Below the pieces are notes generated by a model. It did no database searches. It was given only the letters and a program-made list of their open reading frames with translations, and was not told where the DNA came from. A stretch of 64,000 nucleotides of DNA from Dirofilaria immitis. Its lineage: Eukaryota > Nematoda > Chromadorea > Rhabditida > Onchocercidae. This document shows, in pieces, positions 26,101 through 38,191 of this stretch (the stretch's first letter is position 1; the number at the start of each line of letters is the position of its first letter). The stretch is from contig JAKNDB010000068.1 of NCBI GenBank assembly GCA_024305405.1, forward strand, positions 4,840,001 to 4,904,000, read 5' to 3'. The position numbers were made by a program, and so were the translations under genes.

Positions 26101-29100
26101 AGGGAATATTATTAAAATAATATATATTACAATCATCGAAGGAAAATAATACACAGTTTTGGATGACTTTTCTATCGCAACCATTTTGCACTGATTATTG
26201 CAAAAAAATTTTTTTGATTGTGATAACATAAGATGGATAACTTAACAACACCTTAAGTGCTTAAAATCGAAGTGGAAAATCAAAAAAAAAAACAAAATCC
26301 TCTCGATGATCAAGATCAGAAACTTGATACCATAAGTTTTGTTTTCTCGCCATTTTAAGCTAGAAATAATCTGATATATCACGACCTACTATCAAACGTC
26401 GGCAATATTTAGTGCGCGATGTTAGCGAAATCCGTGATTTGTTCTTGCGCCACATGGAACCACATAAACTTGGAAAACAGTTCAGTGGATAAAACAGCGC
26501 ATTAGTCACACTTATAGGAATAGAACTTCGACCAATGAACTGACAATGAGAAGTGCTATCACTCAAACCAAACAAACTGAATTTCGATCTGCACTACTAC
26601 GTGGTACGAATTTTGATCTTCGAATAAATGTAAACTGATTTTATACAACAATCATTTAGATTTCATTTGGGTATATCCTGATGCTTTATTTTTGGCAACA
26701 GAGACTTTTGGAAAAAAACAGCTAGATTTTTACCTGTGATAAAGCATAACTGTTTGCATCATCGCTGTAGACACGCTTAAAAATTTCATGTAATTCTTCC
26801 TTAGTTTTCGGATTTGTAATAGCTTCTTCGTTTTTGATGGCATACCAACGGTGATCTGTTTTTGACGTACTAAAAGATGAGTTACTGATTTGGATAATTC
26901 ATCCAACAGTCGCTTCGACAATCCAAATGACAAACGAATCAAAGCCCAATCACGACATTCACAAGCCTGAAAATATTATCATAAATCTCTAAAAATACTA
27001 AAGCTGTGATTTATTTTGGATAATAATGATTAGATTAGGATAAGAGAAAATATAAATATTTAATTGATAAACACTAATGTATCATTTCTATTCACTAAAA
27101 AGCATTTTTAAATCTGTGGTTTTTAGAACTGAGATCATTGAAATTTTGAAAAAATAATGCATATATTAAACCTTTGAATATATTTCTTCCATGAGTGCTC
27201 GAACGGTTGCACCTTTCATATTATTCAATCCAGTGTCAAAATCCGGTCCTCTGAAATATTAAAACATTATATCATAAAAATTTTTCGCAATATCTAATGC
27301 ATTATTTTCCAAAATTTTTAAGAAATTAATATAATGAATAACCTTATTCTAATAGATCCTTAAGACCACAAAAAATATTTCCAAGTCATTTCTTTCCTTA
27401 CGAAACTGAATTAAATGGGTTGAATCATGAAATGAAATCATGCTGATTTCGCTTCTACAAATATAAGCCCTACTTCTTTTAGTGCATAATTTATTTTCAG
27501 AACATCAAATCTCTTGCAAAAAAATTCTGTTACTCTGGAAAGTATTTGGATATATTGCTAATATAAAATAAGAAGGAAGGCGTTATGTTATTTAATTATG
27601 CAATAAATACTATGACAAGGTCAAGTAAGGAACACTCTAAATCCAAGCAATTGCTTAATCAAATAAACAGGAAAATTTTCATTTTGTTATTATTTGAAAA
27701 TTGCTACTGTTCAAATCTCAAATGAAGAACATGAAATTATGTAAAATAAATTTAAATAGTTAAGAAATAAAATTAATTAAACATTAAAATAAGAAATTTT
27801 GTCGTTTTTTCCATTTATTTTATTCAAGTCGCTATTAATCAAATTTCTGATAAATAGAATGCTCTAATGCAGGCATGATAAAATAAATAGAAAAAGAATA
27901 AAGCATCGGACTGGTATGACATATATCATTTCCAATTCAATTCATTATTATTTGGTACAGCAATATAAGACCCACAAATAGATAATCTCTAATATAAGAA
28001 AATCCAATTTTTCGGCTAATATTATTATTACTACGATTTGGGAGTTTTTTCAAGCCACAATTTCATATATACCGATCACACGATACCAAAACCAATCGAA
28101 CACCGTTTAGCATACTATCAGTCAACTTTTAATAAAAGACTGAAAAAGTAATTTAGAAAAAAATAATTAAAAACAAGCAACAAAATACTCACAATGTTCA
28201 GAATATTATCTCAGATATTATTACATAAAATTTTAAACACTAACTTACTTTTCATCCATAAATAATGAATAATGGATGCCTGTTCATCTAAAACATTTGT
28301 TTCAGTTAACATATCAATTAAATCTGTTGTTGACATCTCATCCATTTGTGCTGCATCCAATCTGAAATATTTTTAGAAATTAAACCGCTATATAAAATTT
28401 TTTATACTATCAAAAATCATTATCGGTGAATCGAGAATCTCATAAGAAAGCAAATAACATATTCACACACAAAGGCAATTGATTGGTATTCATTTTAATT
28501 TATCTATTGGTTAATAATCAACTAAAAATGAGAGGAACAACACTAACTTTTTTCTGAATCGCCACTAGATGTACTTCTAATAGATGCTGCTGATGATGTT
28601 CGCATCTTAAATAACAGGAAAGAATAATATCCACTTCAATTTACTATTAATTTAATCGCATACAGAAAGAGTTATTTACATTTCGAATGTTCCATTATCA
28701 GATGTAAAAGGAAACAATCTGCACATCTTCAAATATTTTCCTTTTGTTTTCTTCTCTCTTTTCAGAAAAAACTTTTCTATCAGGTTTCAAAATTATGGAC
28801 AAATATACTAAGTACTTTTTGTTCGTAAAATTTGCAGCTATCCAAAACTAAAAATTAAATAAGTCAATAAATAAGTAAATAAACAAACCAAACCATCTGC
28901 AGAATTACGTTTTTCAGGTGATAAAAAGCGTTTCAAAGATGTAGAATGAACATGAGGCTGAGATATATCATTTGCTTGAGTGGAATTATTATTTTCCTGT
29001 TTACGATAAAGTAAATATAGCTTGACGAGATCTACAAAACATGAAGTTAGCATTGAGTAGAAACAATGAAAGGCAATAGTAATATATCATCAGAAATTAG

Positions 29101-32100
29101 TTAATCATTCAATAAAAATGTTCAGTACATCATCATAGAAGCTAAACCAAATATTAAAAAATTCAAATTAAAGTCTATAACATCGAAATAAATTTTACTG
29201 TAGGACCTGTTTCCCGTTTGAGAAAAGTTTATGACTTTAATTAGAATTTTTCATTTATTGGATCACCACCAGTTTACAATCATTTCGAAGCAATAAGAGA
29301 ATATTTGCCTTGATCATCGCTATCAATCATGATACTGCGATGTCGCATTGAGGTTTTATATACAATACTGTACCGATCAGCATGACTTCTCAATGAAAGT
29401 TGACGAGATATTTGTGAAGGAACACCTAAAAATGGATATTTTTAAAATTACACTTTAGCACTCTATTGTTACTAATCAAATATCGAACAATCGACTACCT
29501 TAACTGGTAATCTCTTACTGATTATTGATATCACTATTTCATTAAACAGATGCAACGTTCATTAAATGATGTTATCGAGAAACAAAATTTCGAATATATT
29601 AGATAAAATGTGTAAAATCAAAATCTATTGAAAATCTAAATTCATAGATTTCCTTCTCCTCAGTTATGCATAACTTACGAGCAAAATATACACAACAAAG
29701 TCACAATTTCTAAAAAGACAATCTAAATTTGCAAAACATATACTTCTTGAACCATTAAAGTCTGAAGGTGGTAAATTCCGATGCATCGCTTCTTCTTCCT
29801 CTTCACAAAACAAATCTTCCGCATTATGTCCATAAAACTCCAGTTTGCTAACAGCGGTCGTTCGGAAAAAATCCGATACATTTTTCATGACTACTCTCAA
29901 ATAAAAGAAGACGGTTTTTTCTCATAAAATTAACGGAAACCAACTATTTGCTTCTAATTATTAGCACAATTTGATGTGATTTTTACGATTACGATATCGA
30001 ACAATACTCGGATTTAAATCTTTGATCTAGGCATAGATATCGATATTCATATCCTTTCTTAATAATAAAAATAAAAACAATGAAACATACCGTGCGCCAG
30101 CGATATAACCTGTTGCAATTTTTTTGATCGTCCCTATAACAGATGCTTTCATGTGAGCATCAGTGAAGGAACTATCACTTAATGTCATGTCCTGTAACAA
30201 TAATTCTATGTATTATCTCGGTAATGATTATAAATAAAACTGATTGATAGGAGACTTATCTCACTCATACAAAGAACCTGAAAAGTGATGATCTGAAAAT
30301 CCGAATAGTATACTGATTGATCAAATGAATAACACTTTTTAAGAGTGATAGTAATCTTTCGTTTTATCATTTTTTCCTAATTTTTACTTGCTTTTCTCCA
30401 GTTTTCTTCTCATTCTTCCTGCGAATCTTTGATCATGGGTAGGTTGTCAGACAGTAAAGTACTAAAATTCCTGAAACACTAAGAGAGTTAAGTTTAGGAA
30501 TTAAAGAAGAATGTGGGTAATACACGACAAAAAAAAAGAACAGAAAACTTAAATGAATTCTAAATCAACATGACAAGCTATAAGCTTACTGCTTCAAGCA
30601 TATTCTTTGCAACAATTAGTACAATTAATGGTCGACCAGACATTGATGTATTATTCCAACTATTATATATATACTGAAGTTCAGAACTCCATTCATCCAT
30701 CAAAATTCGGATGTCATACATCAAATATGAACGTTTCCGATCCATAAACTAGAAGAGGAAAAATACTATACTATATATTCTATTCTCTACATATATTCTG
30801 CACATAAAAATTCACAAATATATGGTAGAGGGAATAAAGAATTTTGACAAAAAGAATCGGTTCATCTCATGAATCAAAATGAAAAAAATAACAGAAATAG
30901 ACAGGTGAATATCTTTGCCCCAGCTGATAAAGCTTGCTAGTACTAAGCAATTTAAATAGATTACTTGAGGTGTAAAAATCACGAATTTTTGCCCCAGCTG
31001 ATAAAGCTTGCTAGTACTAAGCACACCAATCTCTCGATCCAATGGACGACCGGTGAGTCCTAATTTTGTAGATTCTCCAAGTCTAAAAAAATCACAATTG
31101 TCAAAAAAATGAGACAATGCATACCTTGCAAATAAAACGCAGATTGATAAATTTATTTTCAGTAGAACTGGAACTGAAATACTTGATTTTTACGAACGTC
31201 ATATTTTTTGTTCAGTGACTATAACGAGCCTGATTTGAAAACTAACCCACAATATTTAAATTTATGCGACTAACGAACTTTATATTTTTTTAGAGCAAAA
31301 ACGAGAAAAATTGCCTTAATTTAATAAAATACGACGTAAAATTTCATTGATTCAATATACTAAAACTTTAAATGAAAAGATCTGTAAGTGCAAACCTTGA
31401 TAAAATTCGAGCAAATATGGATGTAGGTTGAACGCAAAATACTTCATCAATTTCACTAATATTTTGCACTTCAATACCCTGCGCCAACAATTCTTGTTGT
31501 ACTTCATATGTTTCCGCCAATATCGTTACTTTAAAATTAGAAAACGTTTCAACCAAAACATGTAAGAATTACAAAATGCATCATCAAAGACAAAAACTGA
31601 GAAATTCTGCCAATTAATAACATATACTAGTGCATCAGCGTTATTAAGAAAAATGATCCATAGACATACCTTGAACTTCGCAAGGAGGATGTTTTTCATA
31701 TGCTGATAACCTCCTTCTTAGTGGATCCAATTCAGCTGGTGTTAGAAAACCATCATGTAGTAAACAACATATGATATACAATGCTTGTGCCCATAAAAAT
31801 GGTCTAAATAAGTTCTTGTTAACATTTTAAACTAATCCATATATATTTTGCTTCAAGCTATGTAAATATATCAAAAAACATGAAATTCTGTAACGTATCG
31901 ATAACATAATTAAAATTCGTAACAAATCCATGAAGTGCCTATAAATAAAATCCTTACAGTATCCACAAAAAGCAAATGTAAACAAACTTGATAAATACAA
32001 AAACTCAGAAATCATAATAACCGAAAAGATTTTGTAATTTTTTACTTACATTGCTCCATATGCTTCTCTATCTTGAGAACCATGTTGTTGTTTTTCTTCT

Positions 32101-35100
32101 GCCACTTTGTCATATGGTACTTTATAAAGTTCAGGAACCAAGCGTAAATCATTTCTGATGATAACGATCTGAAATAACTTTTTTTCTGGACAGAAGGAAA
32201 AAATGGGGAGTGTCTAAATCTATATATTATAAGCAGTACAATACATGCTGAATACATATCATAATGAATATAAACGTATAGTTCCATTTTGTAATACCGC
32301 TACTTTTCCCAATAATTATTATAAATAGCAAGGGCATCTAAATGGACTGAATCACATTTTTAGTATGGTACTTAAGGTTATGTAACTATCGAAACTTCCA
32401 ACTCAACTATTCCACGAATGTTTATACAAAGATATATTTCTTTGGGCAATAAAATATTTTTAAATCGTCGGTAAGGATGATCTTTTAGCAGACACGGTAT
32501 CATCAATCTATGCACAAAAAAATTTTTTCTTACATTATAAAACATTCGTGGAATTTGATGAACTGAATTTGACCGAATTAATATTATTTTTGTAATCTTT
32601 TTACTATCTTGCAAGAATTTCTTTTTTGCACCACCATTTGCTGGTGAAAAGGAAAAACTCAATTCAATCACATTCATGGAAATGAAAAAAGCAATTCATA
32701 CATTTTCCATGATTTTCCAATAATGTTCAACCATAGCATCGTCATGAGTAAATAAAGCATCCAACATAAGAAAACAAATTGATAACGGCCATTCACATTC
32801 TATATCTTCAAACTGTTGCAATTCGGAATTATTGTAATGCAGACGAGATGGATCCTTAAATTGAAAAAAAATTTTAAAAACAACAGAAAAATGAAGGGAA
32901 CTTCTAATTTATCTTTTAGATCTATTGCCGTTGGTTAATTGAATAACAAATTTATTTTTGCTACTGCATTACATATGTAACCCCACAAATACGTGATTCA
33001 GCTTGCTTCGCCACTTTCAATAAAAACATTAGGCATTAACGATCTCACAAAATTTAGAGTCATCATTCTGCTAAATTTTTAGTAAATAAACTGAATGATT
33101 TTACTTCCAATGGAGTTTTGTAACCATCACGCAGAAAACGTCGACAACCATAACGACCAAGCAGGGTATCAATGATTGTTTGGCGTGTAAGTTGAATTAA
33201 ACTTTGCTCTTCTACTGCAAATGCTGGATATGAAATAATACTTAGAAGTGACAAATCAGTTTCCTGAAATAAGAAGAAAATGGATAAATGCAAAAAAGAA
33301 AAATAAATAAGAAACTTGCAGAGAAAAAAATGTCAAATAATACTACTTTAGAAAACGATTCGCGAGGCAACATCGACGTCAACAGAGCTGAACACTGCTG
33401 GATTTGATCCGGTAATACATGAATAACAGATCCTGAAAAAGATAGTAATTTTAATTAAAATAAAGGATGAATTTCACAGTTAACTGTGAGAAAGCATTTT
33501 TACTTTAATCTCATTTTCTTTTTCCTCTAACAAAGAAAAGATGGATCAATTTGCAAGGAAAAATTCTAACATTAAAATTCAAATCAATTATAATTCATGA
33601 AATAAATCCCAAATTGGGAAAATGGAAAAAATCCTAAAGCATTGTTGAAAATTTTTGTCTTTGGAAACAAGAAACCTTTTGAGCCATCTCCAAACAAGTC
33701 GCCAACATCATTGAGAGCTTGCAATGCAGCTTTTACCATACCAACACTACTAGAATTCAGTTCTCGTATTCCTTGATTCGTTTTATCACCACGCTCCCAA
33801 ACACCATAATCCTCAAATTTATTTATAAGAACCGTACAATCTTCGCAAAGAAAAAACGATTATCAATATTAGAATTATCATATATCAGAATTATTAAAAT
33901 GACTGCAAATATTAGAACTAAAACTATCTTTGATCTTTTTTTAAATTTTTTTACCTGAATTTTGATTAACAATAGATGAAAACTTTTCAGTGGTGCAAAC
34001 GAATGCTCCCCAAATTGATATTCAGAATTATGCGACATGTTAAAGACTTAAATAATGAATAAAAATTGTTTGCCAATTTGAACAGAATCATTAATGATGC
34101 ATATAAAAAAGTAAAGAGAATATCTACCGGTGTCCGATAACCCGCTTCGATGTAATACACCAAATTTTGTACAAAAGCAACTTCATCAAAATTTCGTACA
34201 ATTTGCAATCCTAAAAGTTAATATTATATATATATATATAAAGAAGAAATAATGACAGACTGACAAAGATTGAACAGGATGTTAAAAATACAAAATTAAC
34301 TTTAATTTTGTTTGTTTAGCATATATTAAAATGTAACGTAAAGAATAAAACAATTATAATTATTACTGAAGTTAAATAGTCTTTTGCTCAAATTAATAAT
34401 ATTCGAAGCCAATCACTTCACTTTTAAAGTCGTTGCGCTCAAAATTCGAAAAATTGTAATATTTCGAAAATTCTTTTTAAAGTTAATTTTAGCTTTCAAA
34501 GTTAAATTTACCCGATGCCGTTAATTGGGCTAATGTTAACAGAAATAATGATATCGCATCAATCTGCAAATGTCCCCATTCATAATCACCAACAACAGTA
34601 CTCTTCGTTTGTGCTGAGTATTTGGCATGAAGAGCATCATTTTTACGCTGATGTAATTTAAATTGTTCAACTTTGTCCGCTTGACGCATCATACATTCCA
34701 ATAGTGACTGCATAGTTTTTACACTGAAATGATTAAAAACAATGAAACAAACACTAATATGATTAAAAGATACTCTATCCAATACAATAAAACTCTCGCA
34801 AGTCTACTGTGATCATTTACTATTTCAATCAAATTATCACTATAATGCTTCAGCATCATTTACTTAAACGAATTTAATGAATAATGTCAAGTTAACTGAT
34901 ATTTCTTATCAATTATATTATAATTACAAGTTTAATAAACTAAAATAACTGATAATTTAAGGAATAAAGCAATATTATCACTATTCACATTATATTATTG
35001 GTCCAATTAAAACACTTACCAATTTAATCCCAATTCGTTTGCTTTAACAAGATCTTCGTCAGCACTTTTCTGATACGCTCGATACATTGCCCATATTGCA

Positions 35101-35806
35101 TGTATTGCATATAAATTATCACGCACCCAAGCATGATCAGGTGAATTCTTAAAAATGAAATAAGCAATAAAGAAAAAGGTGGAAAAGAATTGCTAATTAT
35201 TCGATCAATTATTAAGAAAAGCAAAAAAATAAAAACGAATTTGTCATATCTTCTGTGATAATGGAATTATTTTGAATTGGATAAGTTATCAATGTAATCA
35301 AATTATTCATGTAGTGTTAGCATATTATTACATGCTGCTTGCAAAAATTTTTATTCGAGAAGAAAACAATATTGATTTTTTTCCTATACATAACAAGGTA
35401 AGGAATTTCGTCTTTTTCGTTATTTTGTCTGAATAAAAAATAAATAAGTTTTGTTGATTATAATAGTTCACAATTTAATTTAAAGCATAACAAATTATTG
35501 AATTTCGATCAACATCTACTGCAATTTTAATGAGTATACCGGAATACAACGAATCTTAAGGATTTGTAAAATCAGCCAGCTCAAAAAAATCAACAACTAT
35601 CACCTAATAATTTTAACAACAATCAATTGCATTTAATCTTTTAACATACAGTTAAGACATCCGAAGCATATTTAATTATTAATGTTTCATACCTCTACAT
35701 TATTAGCGAATAAACCGGTAACAGGATTTTGATATTTTAGAATGGTATGTTCAACGAGATGCATCAAACAATCCAAACGTACACCGGAACCACTTCTTGA
35801 ACGCAT
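23141..35806 (-). CDS. PHKA: Phosphorylase b kinase regulatory subunit alpha
   Basis: Exons in transcript order: 35806-35693, 35147-35020, 34723-34512, 34210-34128, 33811-33676, 33432-33347, 33263-33105, 32854-32702, 32168-32050, 31803-31670, 31528-31396, 31082-30965, 30748-30590, 30191-30091, 29895-29744, 29425-29309, 29031-28889, 28605-28548, 28361-28249, 27250-27172, 26966-26734, 25797-25708, 25147-24935, 24809-24642, 24413-24333, 24113-24060, 23813-23652, 23305-23141; about 1220 codons, the usual PHKA length. It starts [12 protein letters not shown]. The GH15-like domain has [61 protein letters not shown] and [10 protein letters not shown]; then [49 protein letters not shown] and [15 protein letters not shown]. 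The subunit restrains the kinase that activates glycogen phosphorylase and relieves inhibition on phosphorylation and Ca2+/calmodulin binding. It ends in DIFVPLT, lacking a CAAX box. One-base breaks occur in exons 18, 19 and 21; intron 16 starts with GC. Confidence 0.95.
25899..26200. repeat. Diverged direct duplication in PHKA intron 21
   Basis: AGTAAATGGTAG(T/C)ATAG followed by TTAGGGAATATT occurs at about 25899 and 26080, and both copies are followed by similar text containing CTTTTCTGTAGCAAC or CTTTTCTATCGCAAC. The unit is about 180 bases and well diverged. It lies in a 0.9-kb intron with no visible exon. Confidence 0.5.
30914..31023 (-). repeat. Intronic duplicate of part of PHKA exon 12
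   Basis: A 36-base segment at 30988-31023, inside exon 12, is repeated exactly at 30914-30949, 74 bases downstream in transcript order and inside intron 12. In the exon it encodes [12 protein letters not shown]. The intronic copy has no splice signals of its own and looks like a recent local duplication. Confidence 0.9.
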
Positions 35807-36694
35807 CTTATTAATCACTTAATTAATATCAGCGATGACAAATAATAAAAGAAATTCTCTTGAAAATCCTGCAAATTCTTAATCTGAAATGAATAATTCT
35901 TTTTCTTCACTTAATATGAATTCATAATTGCGCTTAGAATTTTTCAAATATCCGAAATAGCTATATAAAATTATAATATGCATATTCATATGTAAATAAT
36001 AATTTCAATAAACGTACAAATATATAAAGATAAATAATCAGAGCATATACTATAAATAAACATACACGCAAACAATTAGATAAGAATACATACACAATAA
36101 CTTACTGCCTACTGGACTGTAATACAAAAGATACTGCAAGCTGCTATTTAAACAATATAACACATTGAGTATAATACAAATATAACACATTGAATATAAT
36201 ACAAGAGATAAATCAAGCCAATATGAATGATTAATTGAAAGTGTTAAGTAGAAGCCTTAATTATTCGCTTTAAGGCTGGTAAGAACAAAATCAACCGGCA
36301 AGGAAACCAACCTTGGCATAGAATCTATGGACATTGCAGAACTGTCGATAAATGCTTAAAAATGCTTAAACTTTCAGGATATTACAGAATGATGCTATTT
36401 GCGACATAAAACGTTTTCGAGAAATCAGAGAATGATAGGATTTATAACACAAAATGTATATTGAGAAAATCAGAGAATGATAAGATTTTGTAAGATAGAA
36501 TATATTTTATGAAAAACAGCACAGAATGTTCATTAAACAAAATATGAATAGACCGAACTTGTCAAATTATAAGGAACATTTCTGACAAAGCATCGCTACA
36601 ATTTATATATCGGTTCATGCCCGAATAGCTAATAAAAACATCGATTTGTAGCACATGATCGGCATTCACTGATAGTAATGTGTGTGTTGTGGTG

Positions 36695-36736
<42 letters not shown>

Positions 36737-36754
36737 TGTGTGTGTGTGTGTGTG

Positions 36755-36827
<73 letters not shown>

Positions 36828-37333
36828 CTAATGCGTTCTAATGCATGCATTTGAAGTAGGATATCCGATGGTTGATGGTTAATTCTTTCGTCGAATTTTC
36901 TACAATGGTACAATAGCATTTATGCGGTATGATATTTTTCGTATTATTTGCATAATTTTTAAAGAAATTTCTAAGTTTTTCTAATGAAAATTTGCTCTTT
37001 CTTTGAAGAAAATGAAAGCGATAAGGCAAGTTTTTTTGAGAGGAAAATTTCCAAAATATAAGCAAAATTGTGAAAAAAAACAATTTCTAATTTCTTTATT
37101 TAATTATAATATCGATTTGAATGAAATAATTCAATAATTAATATTTTAAAATTCGATTACATTGAAATATATAATACTCAAATGACCAATGCCTATTTAA
37201 GATTTACATACGATAAATATACTATAATGTTTTTATTGATATATTTTCATACTTCATTTGATTTTCATTATTGTAATTATTGAATTGGTCAAGAAATTGG
37301 TCAAGAAAGATATTTTTTCAAGCATTAGTTTTA
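35807..37333. other. Upstream region of PHKA with simple repeats
   Basis: No gene seen. It contains a 29-bp direct duplication (ATATAACACATTGA-TATAATACAA at about 36152-36206), repeated AATCAGAGAATGATA near 36423 and 36467, and the long GT microsatellite at 36679-36827. The PHKA promoter is expected just upstream of 35806; no TTTCAG lies immediately before its ATG, although AG abuts it directly. Confidence 0.5.
36679..36827. repeat. Interrupted (GT)n microsatellite
   Basis: About 150 bases of GT repeats, interrupted by GTTGTGG near 36688, GG at 36729 and GTTG near 36755. It is followed by two copies of TCTAATGCG/TCTAATGCA. The minus-strand frame through it is a His-Thr polymer and not a gene. 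Confidence 0.97.
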
Positions 37334-37594
37334 TTATATGTCAACAATAGTTTTACGTAAAATATATGGTGGTCCGTGCTGTACCGTATACAAAATGATA
37401 GCATGAAGTTGTTCTTTATTTGATACTGTTGGAATAAAATTTTTGGTTACTGTTATCAGCTGTGATGTAGAATTAGCAGAAGAAGTACTTACTAGATAAT
37501 GCGGTAATGGCAGAGATAGCCCTTCTACAGTATCTTCACAATATCTCTCTATGGCATGGTTAATTTTATGATAACATAATTCGAATTGAATAAG
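37334..37594 (-). CDS. Orphan terminal exon, unknown protein
   Basis: After a good acceptor (CCTTTTAG) an open frame of 86 codons runs to a stop with ordinary, non-repetitive composition. It contains NHAIERYCEDTVEGLSLPLP, a Ser/Thr-rich patch (STSSANSTSQ), then FIPTVSNKEQLHAIILY and HGPPYILRKTIVDI. There is no ATG in the frame, so it should be the last exon of a gene whose other exons I cannot find. The nearest minus-strand gene upstream, the ML protein, ends in its own stop at 38192, so it is not simply a continuation. I do not recognise the family. Mixed codon content in such AT-rich surroundings argues that it is coding. Confidence 0.5.
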   Translation of the reverse strand, partial: LIQFELCYHKINHAIERYCEDTVEGLSLPLPHYLVSTSSANSTSQLITVTKNFIPTVSNKEQLHAIILYTVQHGPPYILRKTIVDI

Positions 37595-38191
37595 CTAAAA
37601 GGAATACAGGAACTTGGCATAGCTTGCATATTGTAAAATATATTTTAATATAATATAATATATTTTAGTTATTCTAATATAATGCAATTTAATTTGTTAT
37701 CATTTTTAAAATCATCAAATTGCCCACACTTAAGTGTTATTGCCTTTTAGTTTTTGAACTTCAAATCTTTAATCAAATCTTTAATTTTAATCCAAAGTTT
37801 TCAGTTTAAATATGTCATTCCAAATTAAAATTTTTATGATTTAAAAGTACTAAAAAGTACCTATTTTTAATTTTGTCTTGTAGCAGTTATAATTAATAGG
37901 ATAAAAAGGAAGTAGCGGGATTGAAATAAAGCAATTCAATTTAAGTTCCTTTTATTTGATGTTTTAATCTATTTCCTTTTTAAACATTTGACTTGAACTA
38001 ATTATGCGAATGATTTAAAATCTAATTCAAATTAAATTCAAAAAAATAGCGACAAAATTTTTTTTTTTTGGAATAATGGCAAGAATAACAATTTAAATTA
38101 ATTTCATTACATTTAAGCAATAGATATTTTATTTATGTCGTTCAAAATACCACGAAGCATTAACGATAGAACTAATTTAATAATTTATTTA

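Noticed and set aside
26360..26575. Minus-strand frame in PHKA intron 21
   Set aside because: No similarity to PHKA; exon 21 joins exon 22 in phase without it.
36629..36919. Minus-strand frame of 96 codons with long His-Thr runs
   Set aside because: It is the translation of the GT microsatellite; there is no conserved sequence outside the repeat.
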